Assembly: GCA_029204225.1 (NCBI GenBank)
Contig: CM055099.1
Location: 61,039,753 to 61,103,752, forward strand
DNA length: 64,000 nucleotides
Reading direction: 5' to 3'
Origin: Diphasiastrum complanatum
Taxonomy: Eukaryota; Streptophyta; Lycopodiopsida; Lycopodiales; Lycopodiaceae
The translations under genes were made by a program, and so were the position numbers. Below the pieces are notes generated by a model that saw nothing but the letters and a program-made list of their open reading frames with translations, had not been told where the DNA came from and did no database searches. How positions within the stretch are numbered: position 1 is the stretch's first letter; every line of letters starts with the position of its first letter. Below are positions 1 to 11,316 of this stretch, piece after piece.

Positions 1-1890
1 AGGGTAGAAATAATCACCTTTCTCATCATCTATAGGTCCTCATGAAAAGAGAGTCTTTTGGTTGCCATCTCTCTTTCTCTTACACTTTCTCGCTATGTCC
101 ACTACACTACAACATTTTGGATTCTTTCCGAGAAAAATTCCGAGGTTTCCTTAAAGAAAGAGAGAAAAAATGAAGGGCTTCCATCGGTATTTCAAAATAA
201 TGGCATGCAAAACGAGACAGATTTTGAGGTCCATAAAAAGTCTTATTCTAAGGTCCATATCTTTGGCTATTCCGAGGTTTGTATTTGTTGTTACTCCAAG
301 GTCTATTTGGAGGTGCCACAAAAAAAAAAAAAATTAGGACAGAAGGGAGCCAATATATGGCTCCATTCTGCCCTATTATGAGACTCCATCCAACCCCAAG
401 AGGTTTTTCACTATTACTTATAAAGTTGGCGAGCAAAGAAAATTGTTGTAGTAGTTGATTAAAAATAAAAATAAAAATAATAATTTTTTTTTTCAAATAA
501 ATTCCTGACATGGATAGCTGGTCACTCTAGGTGTATATGGCTATTGGTTATGCCTCGTCATTCCGGGCTTGGCCTGTAAAGTAATTAATAATCATATGAC
601 GGCCCAGACCTATAATTGGACATAGGAGCACTTGCATGGTGTCTGACTGCTATAATGCAAGAATATGAGGTTAATAGCTAAGATATGCTGCATGGGGATC
701 CTAAGGAGAATATTCTCTCTTTGGAGAGAGAATACTTACCATGGAAACTTGCCCATCTCCCTATTGAAAATTCAGTTTTTTGAGCCAGGATTCCTCTCCT
801 ATCTTGCATTCATTCACCATGGCTTGGGGGCCAAATCCAGGAGGGATCTAGGATTGGATGGGTGGTTTTGCTCCACAGGTGTCCTTTTGGTTGTTTTGCA
901 ACAAGATCTAGTCAGATCTTCATAAGGTGATTCTTACAGTGGTATCAAAGCTATGGATTTGCATCAATTGGAAGGTGGAGCTACTTCTTGTATTTTCTCA
1001 GTTTTTGTGGATCTCTCCTTGCATGTTACTTCCAGGTGGTGGAATTGATCTCCAAGTAGGTGGCTTCTCTGAATTTGGTGTACTTTCAGCCTTAAAATCA
1101 TAATTATGGATTTTTCCACATATTTTGATGGAAATCAAAAGATTTTTGATGATTTTAGTGAGTTTTTCACCTAGAATTAAAGAATCTAATGATGGCATGA
1201 TGTTTGAATAGTCAAAAGGATGATTAGATAGTGATTTTGGACCAAAAATTGGGGTTTTTGGACTAGAAATGGGCTATAGAATCCATATTTGACTGAAATA
1301 AGAACTTGTAGTGCTTGCATATAATGGATTTACAGGGATTTGGATCTGATTGCACTTATTTTTGGATTTGACCCACAAATTTTGGTCAAAATCAATCAAA
1401 AATCATGGTTTATTGATGTTTTTTGGACTAATTTTGTGGTAGATCTCAAAATTCATAGCCAATATTTTGCATGCATGCTTTCAAAGGTGTAATGAAGCTG
1501 TCCTAAGGCTGTCATAAAGTTTGGTTAGGATTGGACACCATTAGGGGCCTCAAAACATTTCAAAAATAGTGTATTTTTGGTGATTTTTGGGCATGAGCAC
1601 CTATCAAATGGGGGTCTGAACCTTTTGGTTCTCATTACAAGCTTAAAGATATGATGGATTGCGTCTGTTTTGGGGCATCATGCATCCAATTTGGATAGGT
1701 GAGCATTAGACACCATTATGTTGAAGTTTTGCTTGTTGAAGGAGGCCAAAAATGCATTTTTTTGCATGATCTGAGCTTATGATTGCTTGCTCGACCTGTT
1801 AGAAGCTTCTATGCCTCTCTAATGAAACTTAGTAGAGTGCTTGTGACCTCTGATTGGATGCTTATTGTCAAAATTGTAAAACGTTATCTA
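1..1890. other. No supported gene; AT-rich decayed repeat sequence
   Basis: I see no convincing coding region here. The short open frames lack recognisable motifs. A hairpin with 10-bp arms and a 4-base loop lies at 711-734 (arms TATTCTCTCT and AGAGAGAATA). From about 1000 on, the sequence resembles the untranslated leader of an LTR element, because a PBS-like motif lies just before it (940-951). Nothing else can be named. Confidence 0.5.
940..951 (+). promoter_or_regulatory. Possible degenerate primer-binding site (tRNA-iMet)
   Basis: The sequence TGGTATCAAAGC differs by one base from the plant Copia PBS TGGTATCAGAGC. It follows a TTACAG stretch that could be the end of a 5' LTR covering part of 520-939. 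I could not find the other LTR in this window, so this is a weak call. Confidence 0.3.
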
Positions 1891-1895
1891 TCTTA

Positions 1896-2650
1896 GTCTT
1901 AGGGGTTTCATAAAGTTTTATGTCAAGCTTCTTTGTGTAGATTTGTGTAGATTTCATAAAGTTCTATGTCAAGCTTCTTTGTGTAGTTTTGTGATAGGGC
2001 CAAAAATTGGCATAGATGGCAAATTGGCCAAATCCACATGTAAAGCCACTATTGAGCCAAAAGTCATTTGTGATGCAAACTTGAGCTATGTAGGCTAGTA
2101 AATAGGTTTGTGACACTTGTATTAATGTAGTTTGATGAGTGATGAAGTCAAAGTGTTGGCTTTGGTCAAAAAGTCCAATAGGAATTGAGAAATCTTGAAG
2201 AATGGTCCAATAGAATTGAAGGATGGATGCATCACTCATCCAATAACATTAGAGAGGCTAGGATTAGGGGTCCAATAGCATGCAAGGAGGATTGTCCACG
2301 AGTTTTATATGTACTTCATTTGTGAATCATAATCTAAGTTGAGTTTTGATCATGAGTCAAAACTTGAGTTTGGTGAGATTTGCTTGTTTTCTGTTCTCTC
2401 TCTACACGAATCCAAAACAGCTCTATTATCTCTCTACCCGAGGAGAGGAGCTTAATTTTACTTAGTTTTTTCAAAGATCACCTTCTCTCATGCATATGTA
2501 CTTTGGTTATCAACATAAGCATCCATCTTTGCTTCTATGCCTTATTTTTTTGATCTAGATCTTGGAAATCAATCCCACATCCATCAACAAGTGCATAAGC
2601 TTGCTTAGGAGATCATTCACACACTTTAGGACATTCCCACATGTGTGAAA
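1896..2650 (+). repeat. Diverged LTR-like repeat, family shared with 27-29 kb
   Basis: This stretch is similar, in the opposite orientation, to the LTR-like blocks at about 27420-27850 and 28250-28790. Shared landmarks are the phrase about full-length AAAGTT...CAAGCTT, repeated lines with CCAATAGAATT, and a region with CTCTCTACC pyrimidine tracts. A short segment near 2560-2650 (ACATTCCCACATGTGTGAA) also recurs at about 26915-27010. Inside it, a unit of about 35 bp is tandemly duplicated at 1906-1940 and 1952-1986. No PBS or clean ends remain. From 2651 to 2929 the sequence resembles an LTR-element leader, without a gene. Confidence 0.45.
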
Positions 2651-2929
2651 TTTCTCATGGTTTTAGAGCCTACCTAAGCTCTTGATGCTTGTTTCATCCA
2701 AAGTTCCAAAGATTCCTTGAAAATCAAGATCTAGAGAGACTAATTTGCATCTCCCATGCTATCTCAAGCAAAATTGGATCATAAGGGTTCATAATCATTT
2801 GGATTGAACCATTTCTGATATTGTACGGATTTTCCTGTTCAGACATGTGTGAAGGACAACCCAATTCACTTTGGTGGTTCTCTTCCATGTGTGAACCAAA
2901 TTTGGTGCTTGATAGCTCGTTTCAAAGCT

Positions 2930-3638
2930 ATTAGTAAAAAATATCTTCCTATCTCGAGTTTTGGGGCCATGACCATGCTATTTCCATTTGTAAACTTTAT
3001 TGTACATAAAAGTATGTGAATTGAGCACATAACCTTCTAGAATAGGTCGAGTTTGAGTTAGGTAGATTCAAATTTGATGTCATGCAAAAGTTTAGATAAC
3101 ATGCAATGTCATTCAATATGCATGCAAGCCACATGCAATCAGTGCATGCAACATGCAAAGTGGTTTTTATGATCTACACATGTCTAGGCAATTTTGAGAG
3201 TTGACATGCAGTACATGCAATATCCATGCATGTAGTTACACATGTGGATCCTTGGTAGTTGATAACTGAGTTAAGTGGAATTTCCATGCAACTCCACTGT
3301 AGGAACTCGAGCCACTTTGATGTAGGAAAACCTTGGCATGTTTTGCCATATGGTGAATATTGAGATTTATCTATTCTCTCTCTACCCGAGTTTTCTAGTG
3401 TTAATTTTCTCTCTCTACCCGAGATTAGCCTGTTTTTCTCATACTGAACACTTAGAATTATTTCTGACATTCATTCCTCATAGTGAGAAGTTAGTTTTTT
3501 CAGTCTGATGTATGCCATTGTGCTCTTGCCTTAGATTTTTCAAGTAATCTGTTTGTTGATCAATCTTGTGCAATCACAACACCTCAGTAAGATCCTGTAA
3601 GGTGTGTGGTGAAGTTCACACGTGCTAAAAACTTCACA
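2930..3638 (+). repeat. 5' LTR of the Copia derivative, rich in CATGCA (RY) motifs
   Basis: It matches 5296-5936 with a few percent divergence. It ends CTTCACA immediately before the PBS. About nine CATGCA motifs lie between 3081 and 3230 (for example at 3081, 3100, 3121, 3132, 3145, 3152, 3205, 3214 and 3225). In plants CATGCA is the RY element bound by B3-domain factors of the ABI3/FUS3/LEC2 group. Whether it acts in this LTR is unknown. Confidence 0.8.
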
Positions 3639-3650
3639 TGGTATCAGAGC
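3639..3650 (+). promoter_or_regulatory. Primer-binding site, initiator tRNA-Met
   Basis: TGGTATCAGAGC abuts the end of the 5' LTR with no spacer. It is the usual minus-strand priming site of plant Copia elements. Confidence 0.9.
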
Positions 3651-4317
3651 TTCATGCTTTGAAGAGGTGAGGGTGTATACATCAGAACAACAGTGCTTTT
3701 TCTTGCAAGAACTCGGATTTGGGAGAGGAATCCAAACTCGCTGACAAATACAAGCCATATGTGGATCATAAGTGGATCAAATCGAGTCTGATATGCTCTA
3801 GCTGAGCCCTGTACGGACAAAGAGCTCACATGTGAAATCAGCCTTCTTTGTTTGAGTGCTACTTCTCAAGGAATGATCCAAATTTGATGTTCTATAGCTT
3901 GTTGGATAGATATTGAAGAGTACAATGTGTTGCTCGAGTTTCTAGATCAATTTGATTTATTTCTAGAAGACTTTTAGGCAATCAGAGAGTTTGAGAGAGT
4001 ACTCATCGCGTGGGATATTCCAAAGTGAGCACACATCAATTTTTATCACCAACTTCTTCAATTTTCATTGTCAATCAAGTAGAATTGGATAGAGGTGAGT
4101 TTTGTGAGGTCTTAGACTTTTTATTTCACACAAATTATTGTGTCTGAGTTGAAAGTAAGTTCCTAGAGAGTTTATCAGTTCTTTGAAACTCGTGGGAGAG
4201 ATAGACTTCTTACTTGCATGTGCTTCATTTCAATGATTGAAGCAAGATCCAAATTCAAGATCGATTGATTTTTTATGTTGAGAGTTTGATCTCACATTCG
4301 GTGCTAGATTTCATAGG

Positions 4318-5300
4318 TTGGATCAACATTATCTTGGAAATAATGAGAAGCTACTTGAAGAAACTAAGCATGCACTTGGTAGTGAGTTTAAGATGCAGGA
4401 CTTAGGAGTTCTTCACTATATTTTAGACCTTGAGATTGACTTTGGGAAAGGTCATGCCTTTATAAATCAAAGTAGATATGCATTTCTATGCTCAAGAAAT
4501 TCCAAATGAAAAACTGTAAAGGCATAGATACACCAACGGAGCACATTGTAAAAGTTCCTATGAAAGATGATGAAAAATCTTTTGTGGACATCACTTTTTA
4601 TAGGAGTCTTATTGGCTCACTTATATGGTTAACAGTGACTAGGCCTGATCTAAGCTTTAGCGTGCGTAAGCTAAGTCAACACATGCAGGATCCAAAGATA
4701 TATCACTGGAAGTTGGCTAAAAGAATCTTGAGGTATATATCTTCTACCTTAGACTATGGATTAATCTACAAAGGAGAAGATCTAACTTTGGTTGCTTTTT
4801 CAGATTTAGATTTTGCAGGAGATAGGTTGGATAGAAAATCCACAAGTGCTTACACAATTTTTCTTGGAGGAAACTTAGTTTCTTGGCTATCAAAGAAACA
4901 AGCAAATATATTCTTATCATTCTGTGAAGCTGAGTACAAATCTCTTACAACCACAACAAAAGAGGTTTTATGGACCAAAAGGCAACTTTTGGAGCTAAAG
5001 TGTTATGGAGATGAAGACCTTCCAATTATCAAGAATGATAACATTTCAGCTCAGGCTCTTGCAAATAATCCTGTGTTCCACACAAGGAGCAAACACATTG
5101 AGGTAGCTCATCATTTTGTAAGAGAAAAAGTCATTGGGAGAGAGATCTTATTGGAGCATGTTGGATCTTCAAATTGTGTTGCAGATCTTCTCACCAAGCC
5201 ATTGCTCAAGAATGTCTTTATCAAGATGAGGTCTAATCTTGGCCTAATTTCAAAGTCTATGTTGGATAGGAACATATATTTTAAGGAGTGTGAAGATTAG
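4318..5300 (+). pseudogene. Copia pol remnant: end of reverse transcriptase plus RNase H
   Basis: The first part (4318-4509) carries the C-terminal RT motif FKMQDLGVLHYIL. After a frameshift near 4490, a 270-residue frame continues with the RT-RNase H connection (TRPDLSFSVRKLSQ) and the RNase H domain: AFSDLDFAGD, the EAEYKSL helix, and the HTRSKHIEVAHHFVRE segment near the end. The YVDD-bearing RT core, integrase, protease and gag are absent, because the leader runs straight into the RT tail. Its stop lies about 12 bp inside the 3' LTR (LTR start 5289), as also seen in the element at 50.3 kb. It is a decayed remnant of a non-autonomous copy. Confidence 0.85.
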
Positions 5301-5936
5301 TAAAAAATATCTTCCTATCTCGAGTTTTGGGGCCATGACCATGTTATTTCCATTTGTAAACTTTATTGTACATAAAGATATGTGAATTGAGCACATAACC
5401 TTCTAGAATAGGTCAAGTTTGAGTTAGGTAGATTCAAATTTGATGTCATGCAAAAGTTTAGATAACATGCAATGTCATTCAATATGCATGCAAGCCACAT
5501 GCAATCAGTGCATGCAACATGCAAAGTGGTTTTTATGATCTACACATGTCTAGGCAATTTTGAGAGTTGACATGCAGTACATGCAATATCCATGTATGCA
5601 GTTACACATGTGGATCCTTGGTAGTTGAGTTAACTGAGTTAAGTGGACTTTCCATGCAACTCCACTATAGGAACTTGAGCCACTTTGATGTAGGGAAACA
5701 TTGGCATGTTTTGAAATATGGTGAATATTGAGATTTTGATGTTTTGGACTCATTCTCTCTCTACCAGAGTTTTCTAGTGTTAATTTCTCTCTCTCCCTGA
5801 GAGCAGCCTGTTTTTCTCATATTGAGCACTTAGAATTATTTCTGACATTCATTCCTCATAGTGAAAAGTTAGTTTTTTCAGTCTGATGTATGCCATTGTG
5901 CTCTTGCCTTGGTTCACATGTGCTAAAAACTTCACA
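5289..5936 (+). repeat. 3' LTR of the Copia derivative
   Basis: It begins TGTGAAGATTAG after a purine tract (AAGGAG, the likely polypurine tract) and ends ACTTCACA. Compared with the 5' LTR it lacks about 100 bp between CTTGCCTT and GGTTCACATG. The CATGCA cluster is conserved at about 5447-5597. Confidence 0.8.
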
Positions 5937-5954
5937 TATACTTCTCATCATCTC

Positions 5955-8162
5955 AAAGCAAGGGAGGAGCTACTTGCTTTGTGACTTTTATTGATGATTT
6001 CACAAGATTTACATGGCTCTATCTTCTTACTTCAAAATCTTTGGTGTATGATCACTTTCTTATATTCAAAGCATATGTTGAGAAGCAATTCTCAATCAAG
6101 ATCAAGGCTTTGAGGAGTGATGGAGGAGGAAAATATATCTCCAACAAATTCCATGACTATTGGTATTAGGAGGAAGTTCTCTTGTGCATATTCACCATCT
6201 CAAAATGGAGTGGCCAAGAGGAAGAATAGATCCTTATGTGAATGTGCAAAAGCTATGAGGATTGAAGCATCTTTGCCTAGAGACTTTTGGGAGAGAAGCT
6301 ATCAATTGTGCAAATTATCTTTGCAATAGACTCCCACATCTTGCTCTTGAAGGAAGGACACCATATGAGGTCTTATTCAAAAAGAAGCCTAAGATTGATA
6401 ACCTTAGAGTATTTGGCACTATTTGCTTTGCACATATTCCCTTGGAAACAAGGAAGAAGGATGATCCATGTAGCAAAGGGATCATGGTTGGATATTCATC
6501 CACAAAAAAGGCTTATAGAGTCTTTGTGATCTCTACTTCTCAAATTATTGAAAGTAGAGATGTTGTATTCCATGAAGATCAACATCCATTATTTGAAGGG
6601 GCCGAGATCAGGTCAACTCAAGATCCATCACCTATAATGCCTATTGAAGACCATCAAGATTTGTTGGGGTCGAGATTTGAGGAGGAGTCTCCTCGGGTTC
6701 ACACACCTAGGAGGACTTCTAGAGAGAGATCTGAGCCTAAGAGGCTTTCCTATGATGACAAAGGCAAGCAAGTGGAGCTTGATTCCACCCATTTTGCATA
6801 ATTCATCTCTCTTGAAGAGCCAAAGGATGTTGAAGAGGCACTCAATACCAAGGAGTGGTATGATGCCATGAAGCAAGAGTATGAAGTCTTGATGATCAAC
6901 AACACTTGGGAGCTTGTGGATCAAGCATGTCATTGGATCCAAGTGGGTATTTTGAATCAAGTATAATCAAGATGGCACTATTCATGAGTACAAGACAAGA
7001 TTATGTCCCAAGGAATTTGCTCAAATCCATGGAATTGATTATGAGGAGACCTTTGCACCCGTGGCAAAGATGGTGACCATAAGGATTCTTATATCTCTTG
7101 CTACTTATTTCAAGTGGAAGGTGTTCCAATTAGATGTTTCCAATGCATTTCTCAATGGTTATCTTCAAAAGGAAATCTATATGGAGCAATCTCAAGGATC
7201 AAAAGTGTGCTTGCTTTTCAAGAGTCTTTATGGACTCAAGCAAGCACCAAGATCTTGGTATGAGAGGCTCAATTCTTTTCTTATTTCACTAGGATTCACT
7301 CTTAGTGACTATGATCCTTCCATGTACATCAAGTTTATTGCTAGTGATATTGTTATTCTTCTCATTTATGTTGATGACATTATCCTATGTGGAAGTAGTA
7401 TCAAATTGGTTGAAGATACCAAAGTAGCACTTGGAAAAGAGTTTAAAATGCAAGATCTAGGAGAGATCCATTACATATTAGGCCTAGAGATTGACTTTCA
7501 TGATGATTATGCTTTTATTTGTCAATCTAGACATGCTCTTGGTATGTTAAAATATGGAAGGATGTAAGAGCATTGACACACCTATGGAGCACATTGTAAA
7601 AGATCCTAATAAAGGTGATGAAATATCCTTCAAGGACATCACACTTTTTAGGAGTCTTATTGGCTCTTTGATATGGCTTACTATCACTAGACCCGACTTG
7701 AGCTATTGTGTGCACAAGTTGAGTCAATTTATGCAAGATCCAAAGATCCAACTTGGAAGATGGCCAAGAGGGTGCTAAGATATGTATTTTCGTCACATGA
7801 TTATGGTCTACTCTACAAAAGTGAAGATTTATCCATCATTGGCTACTCGGATTCGGACTTTGCAAGTGACAAGGTGGATCGAAAAGTCAACAAGTGCATA
7901 CACTATCTTTTTGGGAGAAAATCTCATATCTTGGCTATCCAAAAAGCAAGATACTATCTCTCTTTCTTCTTGTGAGGCCGAGTATAAAGCACTCACTACA
8001 TTGACAAAAGAAGTGCTTTGGATCAAGAGGATTTTATTGGAGCTAAAGTGCATCAAAGAGGAGGAGCTACCATTGCTATATTGTGATAACAACTTGGCCC
8101 AAGCACTTGCAAATAATCCAATTTTTCATGCAAGAAGCAAGCATATAGAAGCTGAGTAAGCA
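5955..8162 (+). pseudogene. Copia pol pseudogene: integrase core to RNase H
   Basis: Pieces in several frames follow the Copia pol order. Integrase catalytic core: FIDDFTRFTWLYLL, SDGGGKYIS, then after a frameshift SPSQNGVAKRKNRSLCE and the C-terminal VFGTICFAHIP region. Linker: TPRRTSRERSEPKRLSYDD. Reverse transcriptase: FQLDVSNAFLNGY, LYGLKQAPRSWYERL, and the catalytic YVDDIIL near 7369. RNase H: DSDFASDKVD, then EAEYKAL and HARSKHIEAE, where it is cut off. At least five frameshifts or stops break it (about 6168, 6290, 6801, 6960-7060, 7567, 7778). It begins about 18 bp after the preceding LTR and has no LTR, PBS or gag of its own. Its proteins are closest to the RT tail at 4318-5300, so it may be a fragment of the same family. 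Confidence 0.85.
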
Positions 8163-8163
8163 T

Positions 8164-9265
8164 GAAAATTATGAGCTGTTGGATCCATACAAAAGAAGGA
8201 AATTGTTGCATGATTCTAAGTTGCAACTTTTCATTAGAGAAACTATCTCATCTCCCTTCACCTATTATCTTGATGAATGTATATGGTTAGTATTAGTCAT
8301 AATTAGAGTTAAAGTAGAGCAGATTTAGTGTAGAATTAGAAAAGCATCTAAACTATCAACTAACTAAGTTAGGTTCCTATCCAAGTGTTCTAGCCCTTTT
8401 GACATGCGAAGGGCTTCTCACCATCGAATTCCTACACCCTACAATGGTGCCATTGCCGGGGATAGGCCATCTCTAACTAGTTCTAGTTGTCTTTTTAGTT
8501 GTTTTGCCATTTTTAGCGTGTTTAGGTGGATTTGGGGGTAGTTTAGATTTGTTTTGCTTGTTTTCTTGTGATTGGACTATTGTAAGCTAGCAGAGGAGGG
8601 GTGGAGTGGTAGTCGAGATCTAAGCGGCCTCTAATGGATTGACATCCTATCACAAACATTAAAAAATACCAAAAAACACTCAAATCTGCATTTTGGAGGG
8701 TAAAAGAGAGCCAAAATTTTATCAGATTTTGATTTTTCCAAAACCAGTAAAAAGTAACCTTTGCATGATTGGCAGCAGCTCCAAGACATAGTTCCAAACC
8801 TGCATAGAAGCTTGCGAGAGTTACTTCCCAATATATTTCAAAAAATCAAAGAAAAATCCAAAAAAATTCAAAAATCTCTTGTAAAAGTCAAAAAAAATTC
8901 AAAACTGCAAAGTAACCTTTGCAGAGAGTCCTAAAGCTGATTTTCAATGAGATAAGCACACAAAGTAGTATGTGAGAATTAGGTTGAAGTTTAACTCCCT
9001 CTACGAGAGTTCCCAAAGTCCAGAAGGTGAAAAACAAAGGCAGAACCCTCGCATACATCAAAATTTCAGTTTCCTATGGTAACTAACCTTCGTAGAGAAT
9101 TCTATATCTCCATCTCACTAAGATAGGTACACATAAGAGCTTGCGAGAGTTCATCTTATTTCAATGGGCTAAAAAGTGGCTTTAAGTGCATAAAAATTGA
9201 GAAAATCATCAGATCCAGAAAACCCTTGCAAAAGTAACTCTCGCAAACCATTCCATTGTTTCCAT
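8164..9265 (+). other. Gene-free stretch: probable Gypsy LTR end and leader remnant
   Basis: No reading frame here shows a known motif. Downstream of the tRNA-Asp PBS the sequence repeats variants of CTTGCGAGAGTTAC, ACCTTTGCAGAGAG and CCTTCGTAGAGAA at irregular spacing (about 8810-9250), which gives it a repeat-like texture. It stops against the Copia gag remnant on the other strand. Confidence 0.4.
8445..8463 (+). promoter_or_regulatory. Gypsy-type primer-binding site matching tRNA-Asp
   Basis: TGGTGCCATTGCCGGGGAT agrees at 17 of 19 positions with the complement of the plant tRNA-Asp 3' end. Such sites follow the 5' LTR in some plant Ty3/Gypsy lineages. It implies that an LTR ends at about 8444 and that 8464-9260 is a leader. 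No Gypsy gag or pol is visible nearby. Confidence 0.6.
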
Positions 9266-9269
9266 AATG

Positions 9270-10146
9270 TCATTTTCCATCAGTGATAAAACTTGTGAGA
9301 ATTAGTTTGAAGTATTGATAGACCTGTAAGCCAAAAAGTTCACCTTCACTTGATATTGGACTTGACAAACACATCAAAAGAGAATCACAACCACCTCGAT
9401 CCTCATCATTAGTAGTAAAGTTGATTTGCTTGCTACTTTCATCTCTTTGTTTCTTCAAACATTCATTAGCAAAATGTTCTTTGATTCCATAATAAAAGCA
9501 TTTCAACTTAGACTTATATTTCCAAGATTAGCATATAGATTCCAACATAGCCTCCTCTTCATATTGAGATGTTGATATAGATTCACCTCCTCTTGATTGA
9601 AGCCTAAACTCCTCATTCACCAAGATCTCTTGCAAATCCACTTGGCAAATTCTTTTGAATAACAAAACTTTGAACAAGATTAGCATGATCATCCAACAAG
9701 CCATTAAATATAACTTGAACAAGTTCTACCTCCTTAGTGCTTTCATCAATACATGCTGACTCATCATTGAATGCTTTAACCCTCAAAACAAAAGCATGAG
9801 TACTCTCTTCCTTCTTTTGAAAACTTTGGAAGATTTGCCTCCTAAGAGTATGCACTCTTGATGTAGACTTGGATTCATAAAGCTTCTTCAAAGCTTCCCA
9901 AGCCTCCAAAGATTGTGTGCACTTACCAATCTCCTTGAGAAGTTCATTGGTAACATTCATCTTGATTATGTGTAGAGCCCTTTTGGCCCTCTTATCACAC
10001 CTCATTTGATCTTGTTGAGTTGCTGTTCTCTTCTCCAAACCTACAACAATATCCAAAACATCATTCATCTCAAGAAGTGATTTCATCCTCACTTTCCACA
10101 ATGAATACTTGAGATAAGCCTAGCATTGCCTTTCAACATGAATCCT
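9270..10146 (-). pseudogene. Copia gag pseudogene
   Basis: Read on the minus strand, this gives a Copia gag (UBN2-type). The N-terminal half has WKVRMKSLLEMNDV, the central helix KRALHIIKMNVTNELLKEI, WEALKKLYESKSTSRV and LRRQIFQSFQKKEES, ending with LVQVIFNGLLDDHANLVQSF. After frameshifts near 9610 a degenerate CCHC zinc knuckle follows (KCFYYGIKEHFANEC), in which the second cysteine is replaced by tyrosine. The start codon region near 10100-10146 is damaged. A PBS and LTR start lie upstream at 10747-10759. No protease or pol follows. A close relative of this gag lies at 45257-45625. Confidence 0.8.
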
Positions 10147-10746
10147 ACACCAGCCATGTTGCAATGACCTGATCTTCTTCTTTCAACCTGTTTCAATGCA
10201 CAAAGCACTCTCTTGAATGTCAGCAAATGAACTCAAGAAAAAATCACAAAGATATGGAACCTCTCAAATCTCTTCTAACACTTCTAACTAGAAAATCAAC
10301 ACATAGAATAGTGAAATCTTGATCAACTTATGAGCTATCCTCAATCTAATGATTCTTGCCACTTCTGAAGATTGAAACACACTCAAATGAAGTTCAGTAA
10401 CCTCACAAACTAGAGATCCAATAGAAATTAGGATTTTGACAAAATCACAAAAAATTGAATATCTCAAATTCTACATGCAATTTTTAAAAACTTGTTATAT
10501 CATCTTGTAGCATCCAATAATATCTTCCTAATGCACCAAAAATCGACTGATTCCAGTAAACCAAGTGTGAAATCGGAGTGATCAAGTATATAAACCTATA
10601 TTGAATTTTGACCTACAAAAGATCAATTCTACATATGCAAAAATGGAGATTTTTAAATAGAAATCAATCTAGCATGCTCTAGCATTGGTAAGTCCTCCAA
10701 ATCTTTGATAAATCTGGTTGATTCTTTCATAACCTGAAACACAATA

Positions 10747-10758
10747 GCTCTGATACCA
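10747..10758 (-). promoter_or_regulatory. Primer-binding site (tRNA-iMet) of the minus-strand Copia element
   Basis: GCTCTGATACCA is the reverse complement of TGGTATCAGAGC and directly abuts TGTGAAAG, the LTR end, at 10759. Confidence 0.85.
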
Positions 10759-11316
10759 TGTGAAAGATTTCAGATCGTTCAAGATCTAAATCCATGTCCT
10801 TGAGGTTATGACGGAAATCCGATCTAACATGGACGTTGCAGTGCGACGTCTGACGTGGATATCGCATTCCAAAGATGTCGCAAACGCTCTGACGTGGATG
10901 TTGCATTGCGACGTCTCGAAATTCAGTCGGATTTCGACATCTGTAAACACAAAATGATGTCAAAATTTCACCGATGGATGTCCGACACCCATCATACATC
11001 CATTCGACACGTATGCTTGGACGTCGGAATCCGACGTCCCATAAAGCTGTCAGAATCCGACGTCTGTTAACAGAATGATAAAAAAAAATGTCCGACGTGT
11101 GTCCGACGTCTATCCGATGTCCCAAATTAGGTCAAAAAAAAAATGCGTAAAAAATAGCGCGCGCATTTCGGGCTGTTCTTGGAGTTGAGTTCTTGGAGAA
11201 GCGATGTTTGTGAATTGTTTTTAAAACAATATTTTTGAGTTGCATTCAACATTTGGATCAAACAACAAACTAAGCATGAGGTACTTTTCATTCTTAAACT
11301 ACTTTTCATTTTATAT
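10759..11316 (-). repeat. Presumed 5' LTR of the Copia element, cut by the array at 11317
   Basis: It starts TGTGAAAG next to the PBS. The outer boundary is unknown, because the 11.8-kb composite element is inserted at 11317. The pre-insertion sequence continues at 23132. No second copy of this LTR is in the window, so it is identified only by its position next to the PBS and gag. It contains the ACGT-rich block described separately. Confidence 0.5.
10833..11109. repeat. ACGT/GACGTC-rich, CpG-rich patch
   Basis: Eleven ACGT cores lie in about 280 bp, many as CGACGTC or TGACGTGG. One perfect palindrome has 10-bp arms (GGACGTCGGA and TCCGACGTCC around a single A, 11019-11039). The surrounding DNA is AT-rich and CpG-poor. 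ACGT is the core of bZIP-factor sites in plants. Its place inside the presumed LTR suggests a regulatory repeat, which is inference. Confidence 0.55.

Larger units (their letters stand above)
2930..5936 (+). mobile_element. Deletion-derivative Ty1/Copia element with two LTRs
   Basis: Two direct repeats of about 700 and 648 bp (2930-3638 and 5289-5936) flank an internal part of only about 1.65 kb. It holds a canonical PBS directly after the left LTR, a leader, and the end of pol. Gag, protease, integrase and most of the reverse transcriptase are missing, so the copy could not move alone. The right LTR starts TGTGAAG and ends CTTCACA, a 7-bp terminal inverted repeat. The left LTR has lost about its first 7 bases. 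The right LTR lacks about 100 bp near its 3' end. I found no matching target-site duplication. Confidence 0.8.

Noticed and set aside
940-951. A full LTR element at 520-1890
   Set aside because: Only a one-mismatch PBS is seen. No second LTR or gag could be found, so no element is called.
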